A stretch of 64,000 nucleotides of DNA from Manihot esculenta (Eukaryota; Streptophyta; Magnoliopsida; Malpighiales; Euphorbiaceae): the NCBI RefSeq assembly GCF_001659605.2, contig NC_035161.2:6032662-6096661 (forward strand), read 5' to 3'. Position 1 is the stretch's first letter, and each line of letters starts with the position of its first letter. The position numbers and the translations under genes were made by a program. The notes beneath the pieces were generated by a model. That model had not been told where the DNA came from, ran no database searches, and saw nothing but the letters and a program-made list of their open reading frames with translations. Shown here piece after piece: positions 23,001-36,100 of this stretch.

Positions 23001-26000
23001 TGGTGGCTCCAGAATATGGATGAAGCACAGAGCAGTCCTGGTCTGCATGCAGCAGCTGGAACTGGTCTTGCGGAAGAATGTGCGACACTGGTATGCTATT
23101 GCTTATTTGTTGGCTGTCATTTCATTTTCTTCCATTTGACATCCAAGGCTGGTGAGGCATAGTCTTTAGGCATTGGTTACAGGCACTTTTTCCAATTCAC
23201 TCATCATTTTTATATGATCTTTATACACATCAGAGATGACAGGCAATAATGTTTTTAGTAGATAACCTTGATGTGCATGTTTTAAGATGAAGCAAGATAT
23301 GCCTGATGCTTTTTTGTTGGTAAAGGGGGCTTGTTGAGTTGTTAGGTATTTTATGGAGGCAAAAGTTTCAAGAATGGGATTGATTTGATTTACAATTGCT
23401 TTCTGACAGGGTGGTTGTCGGACAGGGATGGCTAAAGTTACCAATGCATATGACCTCCCTGCTAGGTGTGTATATCATCACATATTTATATGTTGGGAAT
23501 GAAGCAGCACTATATATTGTAACTTCTCCAATCTGCTTGATATTGTAGAGACATTGGGGATGCATCTTATCTTTTATTCTAAAAGTCATGTATTTTTTTA
23601 TAATGATTTGGCATACTTTTTTTTGTCTTTTTTGGTTACAAACTCTTTTAGTTGGACTAGAGTAGTGGTATCATTTTATTAACATATTTGTGTTATTCAC
23701 TGAATTGGAATAATTAAGTATATTGGAATGATAGTCCAAGCATTTGAATGAATGCCCAACTGATACTTGATTATTAAGATAATGATGATTTGATGGAATT
23801 TGCATGCTACAGATTCATGCTATAGTTAATGACTTGGCAGTCTATCATATAGTCCAAATGTGTATATATTTCACATTCAATCTACATTTTTTCACCAATT
23901 TACTTTACTTTTTGCTTCCTGATATTTTACTGTGTTATTTGGTGTAATTTGTTTTGGAGTATTCATTACATTGGAAGAAGTCTTTTCTCTTTCCCCATAA
24001 AAGCTAATTTTCCCTTATTATTGTGTTTGTGTCAGGAGAGTTATACATACAGTTGGTCCTAAGTATGCAGTGAAATATCATACTGCAGCGGAGAATGCTT
24101 TGAGTCACTGCTACCGTTCTTGCCTCGAGCTTCTTATTGAAAATGGGCTTCAGAGGTTGCTTGGTAGCAGATGCTACATTGTCTCTTTCATTTACTTTGT
24201 TTATTGTGCTTTTCCTTTATTGTCGTTGAACATGGAGCTAAGTTCTTCTTGACATACAAAACTTGCAGCATTGCTATGGGCTGTATATATACAGAGGCTA
24301 AAGGCTATCCACGCGAATCAGCTGCACATGTGGCTATAAGTGAGATTGTTTTTTCCCTACCCACATATTACAGTTCTTTGTTTAATTGTCCTGTCTAGTT
24401 TTGTTAAAATTGTTCTATTCTTTAATTTAATTGTATGATTCAAGTTGATTCCTTGCCCTAGCAATTCAAATTTGTAGGCTGAATAAAAATTATATGTGAA
24501 TTGAGTGTCAGTCTGTTGAATCAATTAATTCTATCGATTCTTTCCTCATCAAGGAAACTGATTGCTCATTGGACTCAACTGGTTCAAAACTATTTAACAT
24601 GTTTCTTTCAAGTTCTACTGTGACCTGAGCTTGATTATTAAGACTCCACGAAATGATCTGTGCTGAAATTTTACTATTATTTTTTTAGAAGACTTTTCAA
24701 GGTATTGAAAACTAAGGCTTAATGAAACATAGATTTCAAAATTCAAACGTAAAAAAAAAAAGAGTTTACATAGGTTTTTAATCTTTTTTGCATATGGTGA
24801 TATGATATGAAATATAAATATTGAAAGTTTTATGATATTAATATGAGATGCAGTGTACCTTTCAATCGTTTCTTTAATTTAAATTATTTATGCATTTTAT
24901 ATTTTAGAGTTGGTCATGATGTGTCATGGCCCACATTTATTGTTTCAAAGGAAAATACATTTCCATTTTGCCACAGCTCACTAATATTTGTCAAGTTTCA
25001 AGCATTTTATTTTTTTACATGGATATGTATTGTTTTTAATTCATATTGAGAATTATACCAAACCTTATGATTTGATTTCCAAGCTTTGATTTGCAAAATG
25101 AGGATTTCAATCATTTAGGTTTTCATTTGACAACTATGACCCTGAAATTTTAGTTTATGCTGCCATATGCCAAAGAAAATGTGTTAGATAGAAATCCTAA
25201 CTTTGATATTTGCAGAAGAAATAGAGCAGAACACAGAGAAGAGAGAAGATAGAAAGAAACAGAGAGAGGGAAGAAACTGGTATTATTGATTCATTTCTTC
25301 AATGCCTCTCACAGGAGCTATTCAGCTCTATTTATTCTCATCTTCCAGCAGCCAGTTAAACAGTTACTACTGCTGAAACTACTCAACTGCTCCTAACCAC
25401 TTGTCCCTCCATTTCTAAAGCTCACACACTTCACTACTTATTCCTTATTCTCTTCCTATAATATGTGAAAAATATTTTCCCCATTTCTTGAAAAGTTAAT
25501 TGCCCATCCATTTTTTAGTACAAGAGATGCAAATATTTTTCGATGAAATTAGATATAATGTGCACAAAGTAATGCATCTGTTCACACCATCTATGATCAA
25601 AAGCCTGCTTGTCATCGAGTCATTCTCAGCTGTCTGGTTGATCTTTTATTTTCTTTTTTTTTCAGGGACCGTACGGCGTCTTCTTGAGAAGCATAAAGAT
25701 AAAATATCTGCTGTTGTCTTTTGTACAACCACAACAATTGATACTGAAATATATAAGAGGTATTCCTATACTGGTGTTCTTTTTTATTGCCTTCTGGATA
25801 CAGATGTATTGTATATTTAAATAAATAAATATGATGCCTTAGTTTGACATGGGCTTTTGTTATTCTCCCTAAGTGGCTATACTTTTGTTAGGATCATTCA
25901 CATTTAGTCATTATTCCATTTAATATTTACAATGCAGATTGCTTCCACTTTACTTTCCTCGAGACAAACATGAAGAGGAGGTGGCAATTTTAAAGCTTCC

Positions 26001-29000
26001 AGCCGATGTTGGGGATGAGAATGGTGAGACAATAATAGATGAACGTAAAATCAGAATTAAGCCTTTACCCAAGAAAATTGTTCCCAAACCTCCCCAAGTA
26101 GAAGTTGACCCTCCTGTCAGTGATGTTGGCTTGGTACAAAGGTTAGTTACATGAGATGATGCAAAATCAAACATTATTGACTACATTCCATTGCGTACTT
26201 TTTTGGTCATTGTTATAAACTTTTCAGAGAAGTTTGCTGCATTTTATTTCTTGTCCCTTTCTAAATTTTTGGACAATGTATTAAATTGTATAAGATTATA
26301 TATAAGCTAGTACTTAGAATATATAATCTTGTCATTTACTGGTGTAAGAGATGTATTGTATTTCTTTCTATGAGTAGTTCCTTGGGGATTGTTTTATTTA
26401 CCTGTAGTTTGTATTCATAATATCTTGATCTCCTTTGTCAATATGAATGTCGGGTTTGGATGATTAGATTTGCAAGATGAGAAGAACACCAGGTGGTTGG
26501 TTGTGGACATTGGACAACCTCTCCGATATTTAAGTCAGTAGATAGTTTATAGAAAATTTGAGAAAAAAGGTCAAGATAGTACAACGAGAAATACACTTAG
26601 AGACGTCCTTATATAACCTCAGTCAGCTAAGTCCTTCTAGGATTAGAATTTCTTGTGGAATCCATCTCAATCATGGATTGTCAGCTAAATCCTTTATTGG
26701 TAATGACATGCAGTCCATATAGGATATGATATTTTTTCCTAGCAAGTAATTGTATTGATATAAGATTTTTTGTTCTTCGAGGTCTTACCCTAGCAATCGA
26801 TATGCTTATTGTCTATGGTCCGAACCAGATCCTTGTTTGAGATTCAAATTGGATTCATGTTTGGGGTCCGAACCAAATCTACGTTTAGGGTTTGGACAAG
26901 ATCCTGCTCTGAGTATGTAGGGGATCTAGTTAGAGAAACTTTGCCTAGATCAGGTGAGAATTGGTTGTGAAGTTCGAGTATAATGTTGTACTTCAACCCA
27001 ATAGAGCAAATAGCTGCACTTTTAAGGCCGGATATTGTTTAGGAATCTAGTACAACATTGTACAATTTTAATTCCCTAGATTAAGAAACTATACCTAAAC
27101 CTCACAACCAATCCTCACACCCGGTCTGAGCAAAGTTTCCTTACCAGATCTCCTACATATTTGAAGTTTATCTTAGATAAGGATCTTATCCAAACCCCAA
27201 ATGGAGATCCAGTTTGAACACTTGACATGAATCTAGTCTGAACCTTAGACAAGGATCCCGTTTGAATCTCATACAAGAATCCAATCCGGACCGTAGACAA
27301 CAAAGATATTAGGTCACTAATGTAGGACTGCAAGGAATAAAGAATCTTATATCAATGCAACTATTTATCAGGAAAAGACATCACATCCTACATGGATTGC
27401 ATGTTTGTACCAACGAAGGACTCTTAGTCTATCTCTATTAAGAAATTTAGGACTGAGATGGATTCTATAAGGATTCCTAGTTCCAGAAAACTTTAGCTAA
27501 CTGAGATTATATAAAGGCACCTCCAAGTATGTCTCTCATTCTATTATCTTTATCTTTATTCTTGTAGCTCCATAAAGTATAAACTATCTACTGGCCTAGG
27601 CATCGGAGAGATTGTTCACAACCAACTATCCTGTATTCTTTCTCATCTTTCAGATCCAAACCTGACTTCCATACCTGCAAAGGAGATCAGGACAGCATTA
27701 TGTATGTATGTGACAGAGTATGAGGCAAACTGTGCACCTTGGGCACTTTGTAATTGGACTTACAACTTCAGTTTATTTACCATTACCACAAATTTTTTGT
27801 CCTTTGAATGAAAGAATCCTTTTTATTCTGTTGTTGTTACTTGTGATATATGTCCTCGAATTCTTATAGAATTGGTTTTCTGAGAAGTTGACACAAGAAA
27901 CAACCTGAAACACTGTCGAAAGATGAGGTTGAACTGAAGATTGCTGCCCTTACCTTTCCTTGTGATACATGATGCTTTTTTACCTCCTGATGTTTATGTG
28001 TGCTTTCTGACTAGAATTTTTGAAAAATTTTGCATCTTGAAGCCAGAAGCAGAGCAAATTTTTTACTTTTTTCGGTTTGGCTTTTGGTCATTTAACTATA
28101 AAACAGTAGTAGCTGTGGCGTTCTCAAAAAAAAAAAAAAATGATGTCTAGATTTGGAGGGTGAAATAGTGTCTCATTCAGAGACAAGAAAAATGTTTAGG
28201 TTTACTCCCTCCAATTCTTGGATTTTGTTGAGTGAATGAATGGAAGGACTTTTGAAGGAGAATAGTAGTCTCTTTTAACTTTAGAACATATATGGCTAAA
28301 TATGTTGATTTTTTGGTGTGAGCACCAATGTATATACATGCTATTTTGACATACCTTTTTTTCCATTTTTATTTTTTTTGTATTAATAAATATCAGCTTG
28401 CCTAAGGGTTTGCACTTTGCAATGCTTCCGTGCTTTTAAAGATATTATTTTTGCTTGCTAGAAAGAGGTGACTGCGTCAATTAAGAATGAAGTATTGACA
28501 AATCCTACCTCTGCATTACCTATGTTATCATCTTATGGAATGTTGTTTTTGTGCTAATTTCTATCAATTTAAGTATCAATATTTCAATTTTGAACCTTTT
28601 TCTTTGTTCATATATTCATCTTATGGTTCATAATGGCATTAAAATTCTACTGCCCCATATTCATCTGAAGGTAATCCTTACAGAAACTCAGCATACTTGG
28701 ATTCATATTTGGATCCAGCTTTCATGTCAGAAGGTATAAAGCTAAAAACGTTGATATTTTGGTGTGAACACCAATATACATACATGCTATTTTGACATAC
28801 CTTTTTCTTTTCTTTTTCTTTTTTGTATTAATAAATATCAGCTTGCCTAAGGATTTGCAATACTTCCGTGATTTTTAAAGGTCTTATTTTTGCTTACTAG
28901 AAAGAGGTTGAATGGGTCAATTTTGTTTTACAAGAATGAAGTACTGACAAATGTTGCCTGGCACCCATGTTATCATCTTATGGCATGTTGTTTTTGTGTT

Positions 29001-30897
29001 ATTTTCTATTAATTTAAGTATCAAATTTTTTCTATGTTTGAACTTTCTCCTTTTTCATATATTCAACTAATGGTTCATAATGGCATTAAAATTCTCTGGC
29101 CCATATTCATCTGAAGGCTATTATCCTTACAGAAACTCGTCATACTTGGATTCATATTTGGATCCAGCTTTCATGTCATTAATTAAGGATCCAGATCAGA
29201 GGCGCAAGGAGCAATGGGAAAAAACTGCTCAAGCCCAGAGTGGATGGAACTTTGCTAAAATGCTTGGATTTGGTGATCTTGGTGGTCCTCCACTGTCTAT
29301 TGCTGAAGAATACTCTCTTCACTCCAGATCCCTTGCTAAAGCAAATTCTCTTAATCTTTCTGAACTTGCAGAGATGAAAATTGTGTAAGCATATGCATCT
29401 TTGCTTGTTTGTATGGTTGCTTAGATTTTGAAATATTTTATTAATTGTGAAATTTAACTAATTGAGAAATTCTGGTTTTTGTTTTCCTTTTTTTCCTTAA
29501 TTGATAATTTAATTTTCCCTGGGGACTATTGGTATACATTAATTGACAGCTGTGAATTGCAACTTTAAGTCAGCTCCTCTCTATGAGATTTTGACCTGCT
29601 CAATTACTACTTTTGGCCTTATAACCTTTCTGTAAATTTCACATTTCTTTTCTAATGCAAAAGTTATTTGTTTCATGTATTGTTGGGCTGTTCTTGTATA
29701 GTATATAGCTATGTTAGCCCATTAGGCCTTCTTTTTTTCATATTTCAGTTATCGTGGTGGGGTAGACAGTGAGGGACGTCCTGTAATGGTTGTTGTGGGA
29801 GCACATTTTTTGCTGCGATGTCTTGATCTGGATCGATTTGTTCTTCATGTTGTGAAGGTAATTAGATTACCCATGCTTCATTCTCCCCTTTTAATTAGCT
29901 TATGCTGATAGAATACTGGATTATGCAGCAGTTAGTTGATTTATTGGATAGAGGTCCTTGTGCAAATTAATTTTGGAAAACGCTCCCTTCTTTTGGTCTT
30001 CTGATATTATTCTTTTTATCTTTGGATAATCCATTTGATGTTCGATGTCTTTTATCAATAATCGGTTGCCAGTTTGTGCTAATATCATGTCTCATTTACT
30101 AAATATCAGGAATTTGAGCCCATAATACAGAAGCCTTACACCATTGTATATTTCCATTCTGCAGCATCTTTACAGCTGTAAGTATTGTTGTAAGGTTCAC
30201 TTGGAAATTTTCTTGAAATTTTATCTTTCTTAATGGATAATTTTCATCTCACTTATTGTTTGTAATTCTTAGTTTCTTACATGATGAAACCAGTATATGA
30301 ATGTGAAATCTGGTATGTTGGATAAAATTTTTGTTGTTCAAAAATGAGAAATGGGGGGGGGGGAATTGATTTGCTAATATAATAGCAATACAGTGTGTTC
30401 TTCATATTTTCAACCACCTTATTCTTCTTAGTCGTCAGTTTCTTTAATTTTGCTGTCCTGTTGGATTTGCAATCAAGTTCAGTTTGTAAGTCCTGGCCTT
30501 GTGGGAATTGTAATTTGTATGTCAATCAGATGTCCATATATGTGCATGCTTTTCAAGTATGTCGTGGACTAGAACATTACTATTTTTTATGTTCCTTGTA
30601 TTTTAAGTAACATAGAAGTATTGTTACTGCCAGCTAGTAGTCTGATAGTTGGGTACTTGCCATGTAGTGGATAAAGGCAATGGTCCATACTCTCTCTTGA
30701 ACCAAAGATGGATGTATGGATTTGTTATGTATAAGAGAAGAAGATTTAGAAATAAGTCTTGATTGTAATACAGTTGGAGAGGAAGGAATAACAGAAATAA
30801 CAGAGTAGCAGTTATTCTGTTAGAAGCAGTTACTAAGCTCACTGACTAGAGTAGAGAGACTGATCTGTAACTCATTCAATGGTCAATCAAGAAATAC

Positions 30898-30931
<34 letters not shown>

Positions 30932-31626
30932 TTCTAATGCCTACTTCTCTTTCTGAATTCTGTCTATTCTCTCTATTCCCTTCCATTTCTTTCTCTCTGT
31001 TCATAACAGGTTTGTGAAACTAGGCAGGCTTATTATATACTGTTTCTATGATCAACAGTCAACCAAACTTGGGATGGATGAGAAGATTGCAACAAATACT
31101 TGGTCGGAAACACCAGCGGAACCTGCATGTATGCAACAACACTATCTATCTTTGTAATATTTCTCTGTATTTGTAGTTTTGAAATCTTCAACTGCTCTGT
31201 GCAGGCAATATATGTTCTCCATCCTTCTTTTCATCTGAGGGCCACAATTTTTGCTCTGCAATTATTTGTTGATGGTGTGGTATGTATAATTTCATTTTGT
31301 ATAATAAAATGGATAAAACATACAACTGTTTTTACATGACTGAAATTTTTTAAATTTTTCTTTAAGACATGGAAAAAAGTAGTATATGCTGATAAGCTTC
31401 TACAGCTGTTCCGACATGTTCCTCGGGAGCAACTGAGCATTCCAGACTTTGTTTTCCAGTTAAGTTTTCTGCTTCTTTTGCTATTAGATGAGTGATAACA
31501 ATGGAAGTGAAAAAAAAAAATCTAATATTCTGTAAATGTAAATAATGCAGGCATGATTTAGAAGTAAATGGTGGAAAGGGTCTTATTGTGGATCCCAGAA
31601 CAAAATATGTGTATCATCGACCATAG
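20017..31626 (+). CDS. Macro-domain and CRAL-TRIO (Sec14-like) protein, GDAP2-like
   Basis: Fourteen coding exons by GT-AG sites and continuous phase: 20017-20337, 23013-23090, 23410-23465, 24036-24155, 24269-24339, 25666-25759, 25938-26141, 29133-29384, 29749-29857, 30110-30177, 31059-31128, 31205-31279, 31367-31458, 31551-31626. They sum to 1686 bp, or 561 aa, close to the remembered length of Arabidopsis At1g69340. The macro domain spans about residues 88-265 (DAVVNSTNE, then GLHAAAGTGLAEEC, RVIHTVGPKY, SAAHVAI). After a charged linker, a CRAL-TRIO domain spans about 390-550 (YRGGVDSEGRPVMV, IVYFHSAAS, AIYVLHPSF, PREQLSIPDFV). Macro domains bind ADP-ribose or poly(A); CRAL-TRIO domains bind lipids. 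The substrate here is unknown. Introns 1 and 7 are swollen by mobile elements. Confidence 0.93.
20922..22845. mobile_element. Inverted-repeat DNA element in intron 1, with a copia derivative inside
   Basis: The ends are imperfect inverted repeats. The left has GGGGATTCTAACC then GTGGGGTTTGAAAAAC; the right, read on the - strand, has GGGGCCTTTAACC then GTGGGGTTTGAAAAAC and later ACCAAAAGGTAG. Arms are about 60-95 bp, the right one with an extra ~30 bp between CTTATT-like repeats. The interior is AT-rich, non-coding, and holds CAATCGCGTCT near both ends. No convincing target duplication was found, so superfamily is undecided (MULE-like or hAT-like non-autonomous element). Confidence 0.6.
20988..21743 (+). 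mobile_element. Miniature Ty1/copia derivative (two ~180-bp LTRs, internal deletion)
   Basis: LTRs at 20988-21169 and 21565-21743 start TGTTATAGGTTATAG and end near TTACA; they share GATAGATGGGTCAGTTAC and AAATAGGTTGTAATCTCTAT. The ~395-bp interior has about four units of a GGGTTAC...AAAGGGTAACATTTGGAGAC repeat. It then has an ATG at 21494 (MAEINY) that runs directly into what looks like the end of a copia pol (NKLGIINIYAPT, stop) and the polypurine tract TTGAGGGGGAG. Gag and pol are deleted, so mobility would need a partner element. Confidence 0.75.
25182..25463 (-). repeat. Possible solo LTR (copia-type) in intron 5
   Basis: The left edge reads TGTTAGATAGAAATCC. On the - strand the segment resembles a copia LTR: GAATAAATAGAGC TATA-like region, a CT-rich leader and an end CTAACA. 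The right edge (about 25460-25463) is degenerate and I find no exact target duplication (AAATG left, ATATG right). Confidence 0.4.
26449..27666. repeat. 1.2-kb foldback (long inverted repeat) in intron 7
   Basis: The first ~600 bp are repeated inverted in the second ~600 bp with moderate divergence and small indels. The left end has GTCGGGTTTGGAT, GGTTGGTTGTG, AACCTCTCCGAT and CAGTAGATAGTTTATA. The right end, read on the - strand, has GTCAGGTTTGGAT, AGTTGGTTGTG, AATCTCTCCGAT and CAGTAGATAGTTTATA. The centre is near 27030. Each arm also contains ~25-bp tandem units of the kind GTCCGAACCAGATCC. It lies in a transcribed intron, so the RNA could form a long hairpin. No coding potential. Confidence 0.85.
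28295..28735 (+). repeat. Upstream copy of a ~440-bp tandem duplication covering the exon 8 boundary
   Basis: Repeated at about 28741-29182 (GCTAAA, then GTTGAT, TTTTGGTGTGA, CATGCTATTTTGACATACC, and the exon start). The upstream copy keeps an acceptor (CTTACAG, ending 28683), the coding words for YLDSYLDPAFMS, and a GTATAA donor at 28734. It could be spliced as a 50-bp exon (28684-28733). Confidence 0.8.
30723..31008 (+). mobile_element. Solo LTR in intron 10
   Basis: 286 bp starting TGTTATG and ending CATAACA, a perfect 7-bp terminal inverted repeat. Flanking five bases are GGATT and GGTTT, a target duplication with one change. It contains a (TC)n microsatellite at about 30901-30928. The right end is 50 bp upstream of exon 11. 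Confidence 0.7.
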
Positions 31627-33110
31627 GGATCACATATTACAGTTAGTTCTATTCGGATGACAATCCAAAGTCCACTTCTTGTGGTTAAGTAGGTGTGTGT
31701 GCTGCATTTGGCCTTAGTCTTGTACAAATTGTATCTGAATTTTTTTAATTTTTTATTTAATTTATTGCATTTGTTGAATTGCTGTTAAATGTGTACATTG
31801 TTCTTTTTAAAAAATAATTTTGAGTTCTTGAGCCCTGATGTTTGTTTATGGAGATGGAAATAATATGGGTTCTTGTGTAATCCAAGGATGAATCTTGTTA
31901 TCTCAATTCTTCAAGGTTTTTGATCTTTTACCAAAAAAAACTTTATATGGACGCAAGCATCTCTGGGATATATTTCATTATAATTTAAATCATGCAAGAA
32001 TGAACTGTAAGTTATGTCTAAAAATATCTTCCATTTGTTTATTAATTAATAATTATAAATTAACAAATTTGAATTGAAATACAACTTAGAAATTGTTGTA
32101 TTGAATATTGAAAAATCAAAATTAATGAATTAAGGATAACAAAAAAAACATGCTCATCCTATGAGCTAAGATACCAAATTTTTTAAAAGAAAGCCAGTTA
32201 TGAAGAGCAACTATGCTCTCATTGCTTGACGATTCTTCAACTGTATTAAAATTGAATTAAGAAATCCTGAGTTTAACTTCTTCGATCCCCCCAGCCCTTA
32301 ACTTGCTTTTCCTAAAAACAGTAACCATCAGTAGTTTTTTTCCAGAAAAATATAAATTTTATGATAAGGTAAAAAAAAGAAAAAAAACCATATGAATCAC
32401 ATGTTCAGTAATATCTTCCCCTTCTTTCTCTAGGTATAGTTTTTCCTTCCTTTCATAATTTCATTAGAAAATTTCAGTGTGGTTGTCATTGACGAGTTCT
32501 GGTCATTTGGCCACCACTCTCTCACCCCAATAGTTAGTTTTTTAACTTTAGTTTCTTATATAATACCTTAATGTTTTTGAGGCTTTAGTTTTAATTTACA
32601 ATTTTAAGTGGAAAATTTGTATGTTGAGTTTGGTTCTTTTGCAACCGAATATGGTAATATTGCACGTTTGTTTGTTGGTCTTTGTTGAATCTCTTTCAAC
32701 TTGCAACGACGAGATGATGTTCACTCTTCAATTGAATGTCACACTGGATCGACTCCTGCAGATCCTAAGCTTTCTATCCTCACCCACAAAAGGGTGCCAC
32801 TTTAGTTTATCGTTGTGAGGACAACTACTCTTGGGATCGCACAGCTCGACACTTGGTATTGTCACCTGACCCTTAGAAAGTACAACTGTTGTAGGGACTC
32901 TAGCCATCATCCTTTCCTATCATAGTCTGGAGATGAAATGTATGAGGCCTTCTTGTTAGGAATGGTTACAAAAGCATCTTCTAGTCGATGCAAGAGAGTC
33001 ATGGTCTCATCCCTCGTCTACTCGTGGGCCAGTGAGCTTTGGACCAATTTCTATGGTAAGGTTAAACTTTATTTCTCATTCTCTATGTATGGTAGATTAA
33101 TGTATAAAAT
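31627..33110. other. Downstream region of the GDAP2-like gene
   Basis: 3' UTR and spacer. T-rich, with possible polyadenylation words around 31740-31830. A moderately GC-balanced stretch at about 32690-33060 has short frames but nothing I recognise. Confidence 0.5.
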
Positions 33111-33129
33111 TCATCTCTTTCTTTTTTCA

Positions 33130-36100
33130 AATAGATATTATATTAAGAGTTAAAAGAAAGAACATCTTTACACAACAACTTAGCCAACTGATTAGGAGGG
33201 TTAGAAAATTTCTACTTCTAGCTCTCTTAGCAACCCAGTCTGCACACTTGTTTGCATCTCTGGGTGTAAAGATTATAGAAACACATGGAACAACTTCAAG
33301 GAGAGATATAACATCCAGGCTAAAAGCATGAAGATCCCAAGGACAGTACAGATGGATTGGAAAAAATGTATGCAATCTGCTTTGAATCTGATTTAATAAC
33401 CATGCGGGAAAGGTTTCTACGGCAACAAAACACAACGCTTGACGAAGAGACCAACCTCCAGCAACTATCGGTGATAAGCACAAGCCCACAAAAGCACAAC
33501 CATTCAAAAGAGAGCCCACCACCTTCCAAAAGAAGGAGAGTTATACTCCCTGAAAACTTAACCCCAAGGCTGAAATAAACTAAGAGGCTCTAGCATGTGC
33601 ACAGAAAAAAGCATATGTTCAATAGATTCAATTTCATTATCATATAAAGGGCAATGATCAGTGAGAGAGCATTTCCTTTTGAATAGATTTACCTTGGTGG
33701 CCAAAGAATTATTAGCTGCTCTCCAAAGAAAATTACGGACTTTAGGAGGCACTTCAAGCTTCCAAGTGCTTTTCCATACTACATCTGAATGTGTCACAAA
33801 TTGAGAGGGATTTCTTGATGATTTCTCCCTTAGTTGGTCTTGTTTCAGCAGATAATAAGTTGATTTCACAGAGAATATACCAGAAGAGTTGAAATGCCAA
33901 ACTAGCTCAGCTTCTTTCTGCATCTGTCCTAAAGGAATTTTGAGGATTTAAGCACATTCAAAAGGACTGAAATATGCGTACAAAAGAGGTTGAATCCATT
34001 GATTGGTGTTGGCATTGATAATATCCGAGATATAGACAATAGGGCTGTCTGGTGGTCTCTAGCTTGATAATTTAAAAGCTGACATAGTTGGAATCCAAGG
34101 ATCCTCCCACACATTCAAGAAAGAGGGACCTGTTATATTCCATCTTAATCCCATATCTAACACTTTTTGTCCTTTCATTAAACAATTCCAATCCCAAGAA
34201 GCCCTTCTGTGAACTAGTGCATTGAGAAAATCTGAATATGGATAGTATATACCCTTATGGATTCTCACCCATAGAGTCTTTGGATTGATGATCGCTCTCC
34301 AAGCTTGTTTGGATAAAAGGGCTAAAATAAACAGATGTAAATCTTTAAAACCAATACCTCTATCCTTTTTATTTTTTGTTAAATTGTTCCAACTCAGCCA
34401 ATGTATATTACTTGGGTCAATAGAATGACTCCATCAAAATTTGGATGTCCATTTTCTTAACTCAGATAAGATTCCTGCTGGTAGCTTGGATGTCCAGCCT
34501 TGCAACTTAGATATCAGCCTTTCTCTCAGGAATGCTAGAGATTGGATTTTTTTATCTTCCCCAGGAAATGGGTAATCCCAAATATTTGTTTAAAGAGCCC
34601 AAGTTTGGGATTCTAACCACTGTCGAGATGGCCACTTGAAGAAAGGGGGATGTATTTTTGCTGAAAGTAATATCAGACTTATGTAGATTGATGCATTACC
34701 CAGATAGCAGACCGTAGTTGTCTAAGATAGCCATGATGTTTGTTGCTTCCTCAATGGTTGCTTTTCTAAAAATTAGAGTATCATCAGCAAACAACAAGTG
34801 TGTTAAGGTGGAACAATGGCGAGTGATTTTATACCCTTGAATGTTCCCCGAGTGCAAAGTCTGATATAACATTCTAGATAGGCAATCAGACAATAAAAGG
34901 AATAGATAGGGAGAGAGTCTCCTTTCCTTAGACCTCTGCTGGGAAGAAAAGATGTCGTATTGTTACCATTTATGATCACAGAGTAATTGACAGCTGAAAT
35001 ACATTGCTCAATCCATTTAACCCAGATTGCATCAAAACCTATTTTTCTCATGGTATTAATTAAAAAATTCCATTCTTTCTGAATGTCCAACTTCATAGCC
35101 CAAGCCCCTTCTTTCTTTTGAGAATTCTTCCTAAGAGCATGGAAAGCTTCATGAGCTATAGAGATGTTGTCTTGAATACATCTTTGGGGCACAAATGTAA
35201 ATTACATAAGGGAAACAATATTGGTTAACCAAGGCTTGAGTCTGTTTGCTAGGGTCTTTGAGATTATCTTATATGCGAAATTGCATAGACTAATAGGTCT
35301 AAAATCTGAAAAAGAGGATGGATTACTCTTTTTTGGTATTAAAACGATGTTAGTGTCATTTATGCATTTAGGCAAAACTCCAGAAAAGAAAAAAAATCCT
35401 AAATCATATTAATAATATCTTGCTTGATTATAGACCAGTATTTGTGATAGAACATACCTTGATAGCCATCAAGACCCAGTGCCTTAAAGGCTCCTATTTG
35501 AAATACAGCTTGGTGAATTTCCTCCTCTGATACAGAAGAGCAGAGAGCTTCATTCATTTCTGGTGTTACTGTTACTGGAATAGAAAGCAAATGATCGAGT
35601 GTTTTTGTCTCCATAGGTTGGTTAGCCACATACCCTTGATTTCTGGAACCAAAGGATTTCTTCTTGTTGATAATAGAAATTAAGCTCCTTCTTTAAAGCC
35701 AGAGGTTTCCCTTCAGAGAGCCGAAAAAAGGCAGAGTTTTTTGAGCCAATTCCAGAGTTTTTCAGATTTGTTTGATCCGCACAACTGAGTTTCTAACTGA
35801 TCTTTTGTGCCACATCGATAGTTCTTGCTACAGAATATAAGCTTCTCATGCATAGAAGCAGAGGAAAGGTTGTTGGAGTGCTATCCTTGCTTAATAACTG
35901 CTTTGTACTTTCTATGCTCAGGCCACCTCAACTAAAAAATGAAAGGTCGATGTTGTCTAAGATGTCTGTAATGTGCAGAAAGAAAGAGTGGTCTATGGTC
36001 AGAATCTTTAAAAGGTCCATGTTGGAGAAAAGAATTAGGGTGCTATCCTCCATTCGACATTGCTGATAGCTTGTCTATGCGCTCCATAATTCTAGCTTGA

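Noticed and set aside
28551..28739. Short frame over the duplicated exon 8 start
   Set aside because: Not an independent gene; it is the tandem copy described as a possible poison exon.
32621..33153. Three short frames near 32.6-33.1 kb as a possible small gene
   Set aside because: No recognisable domain, no consistent splice structure and no codon pattern; recorded as spacer.
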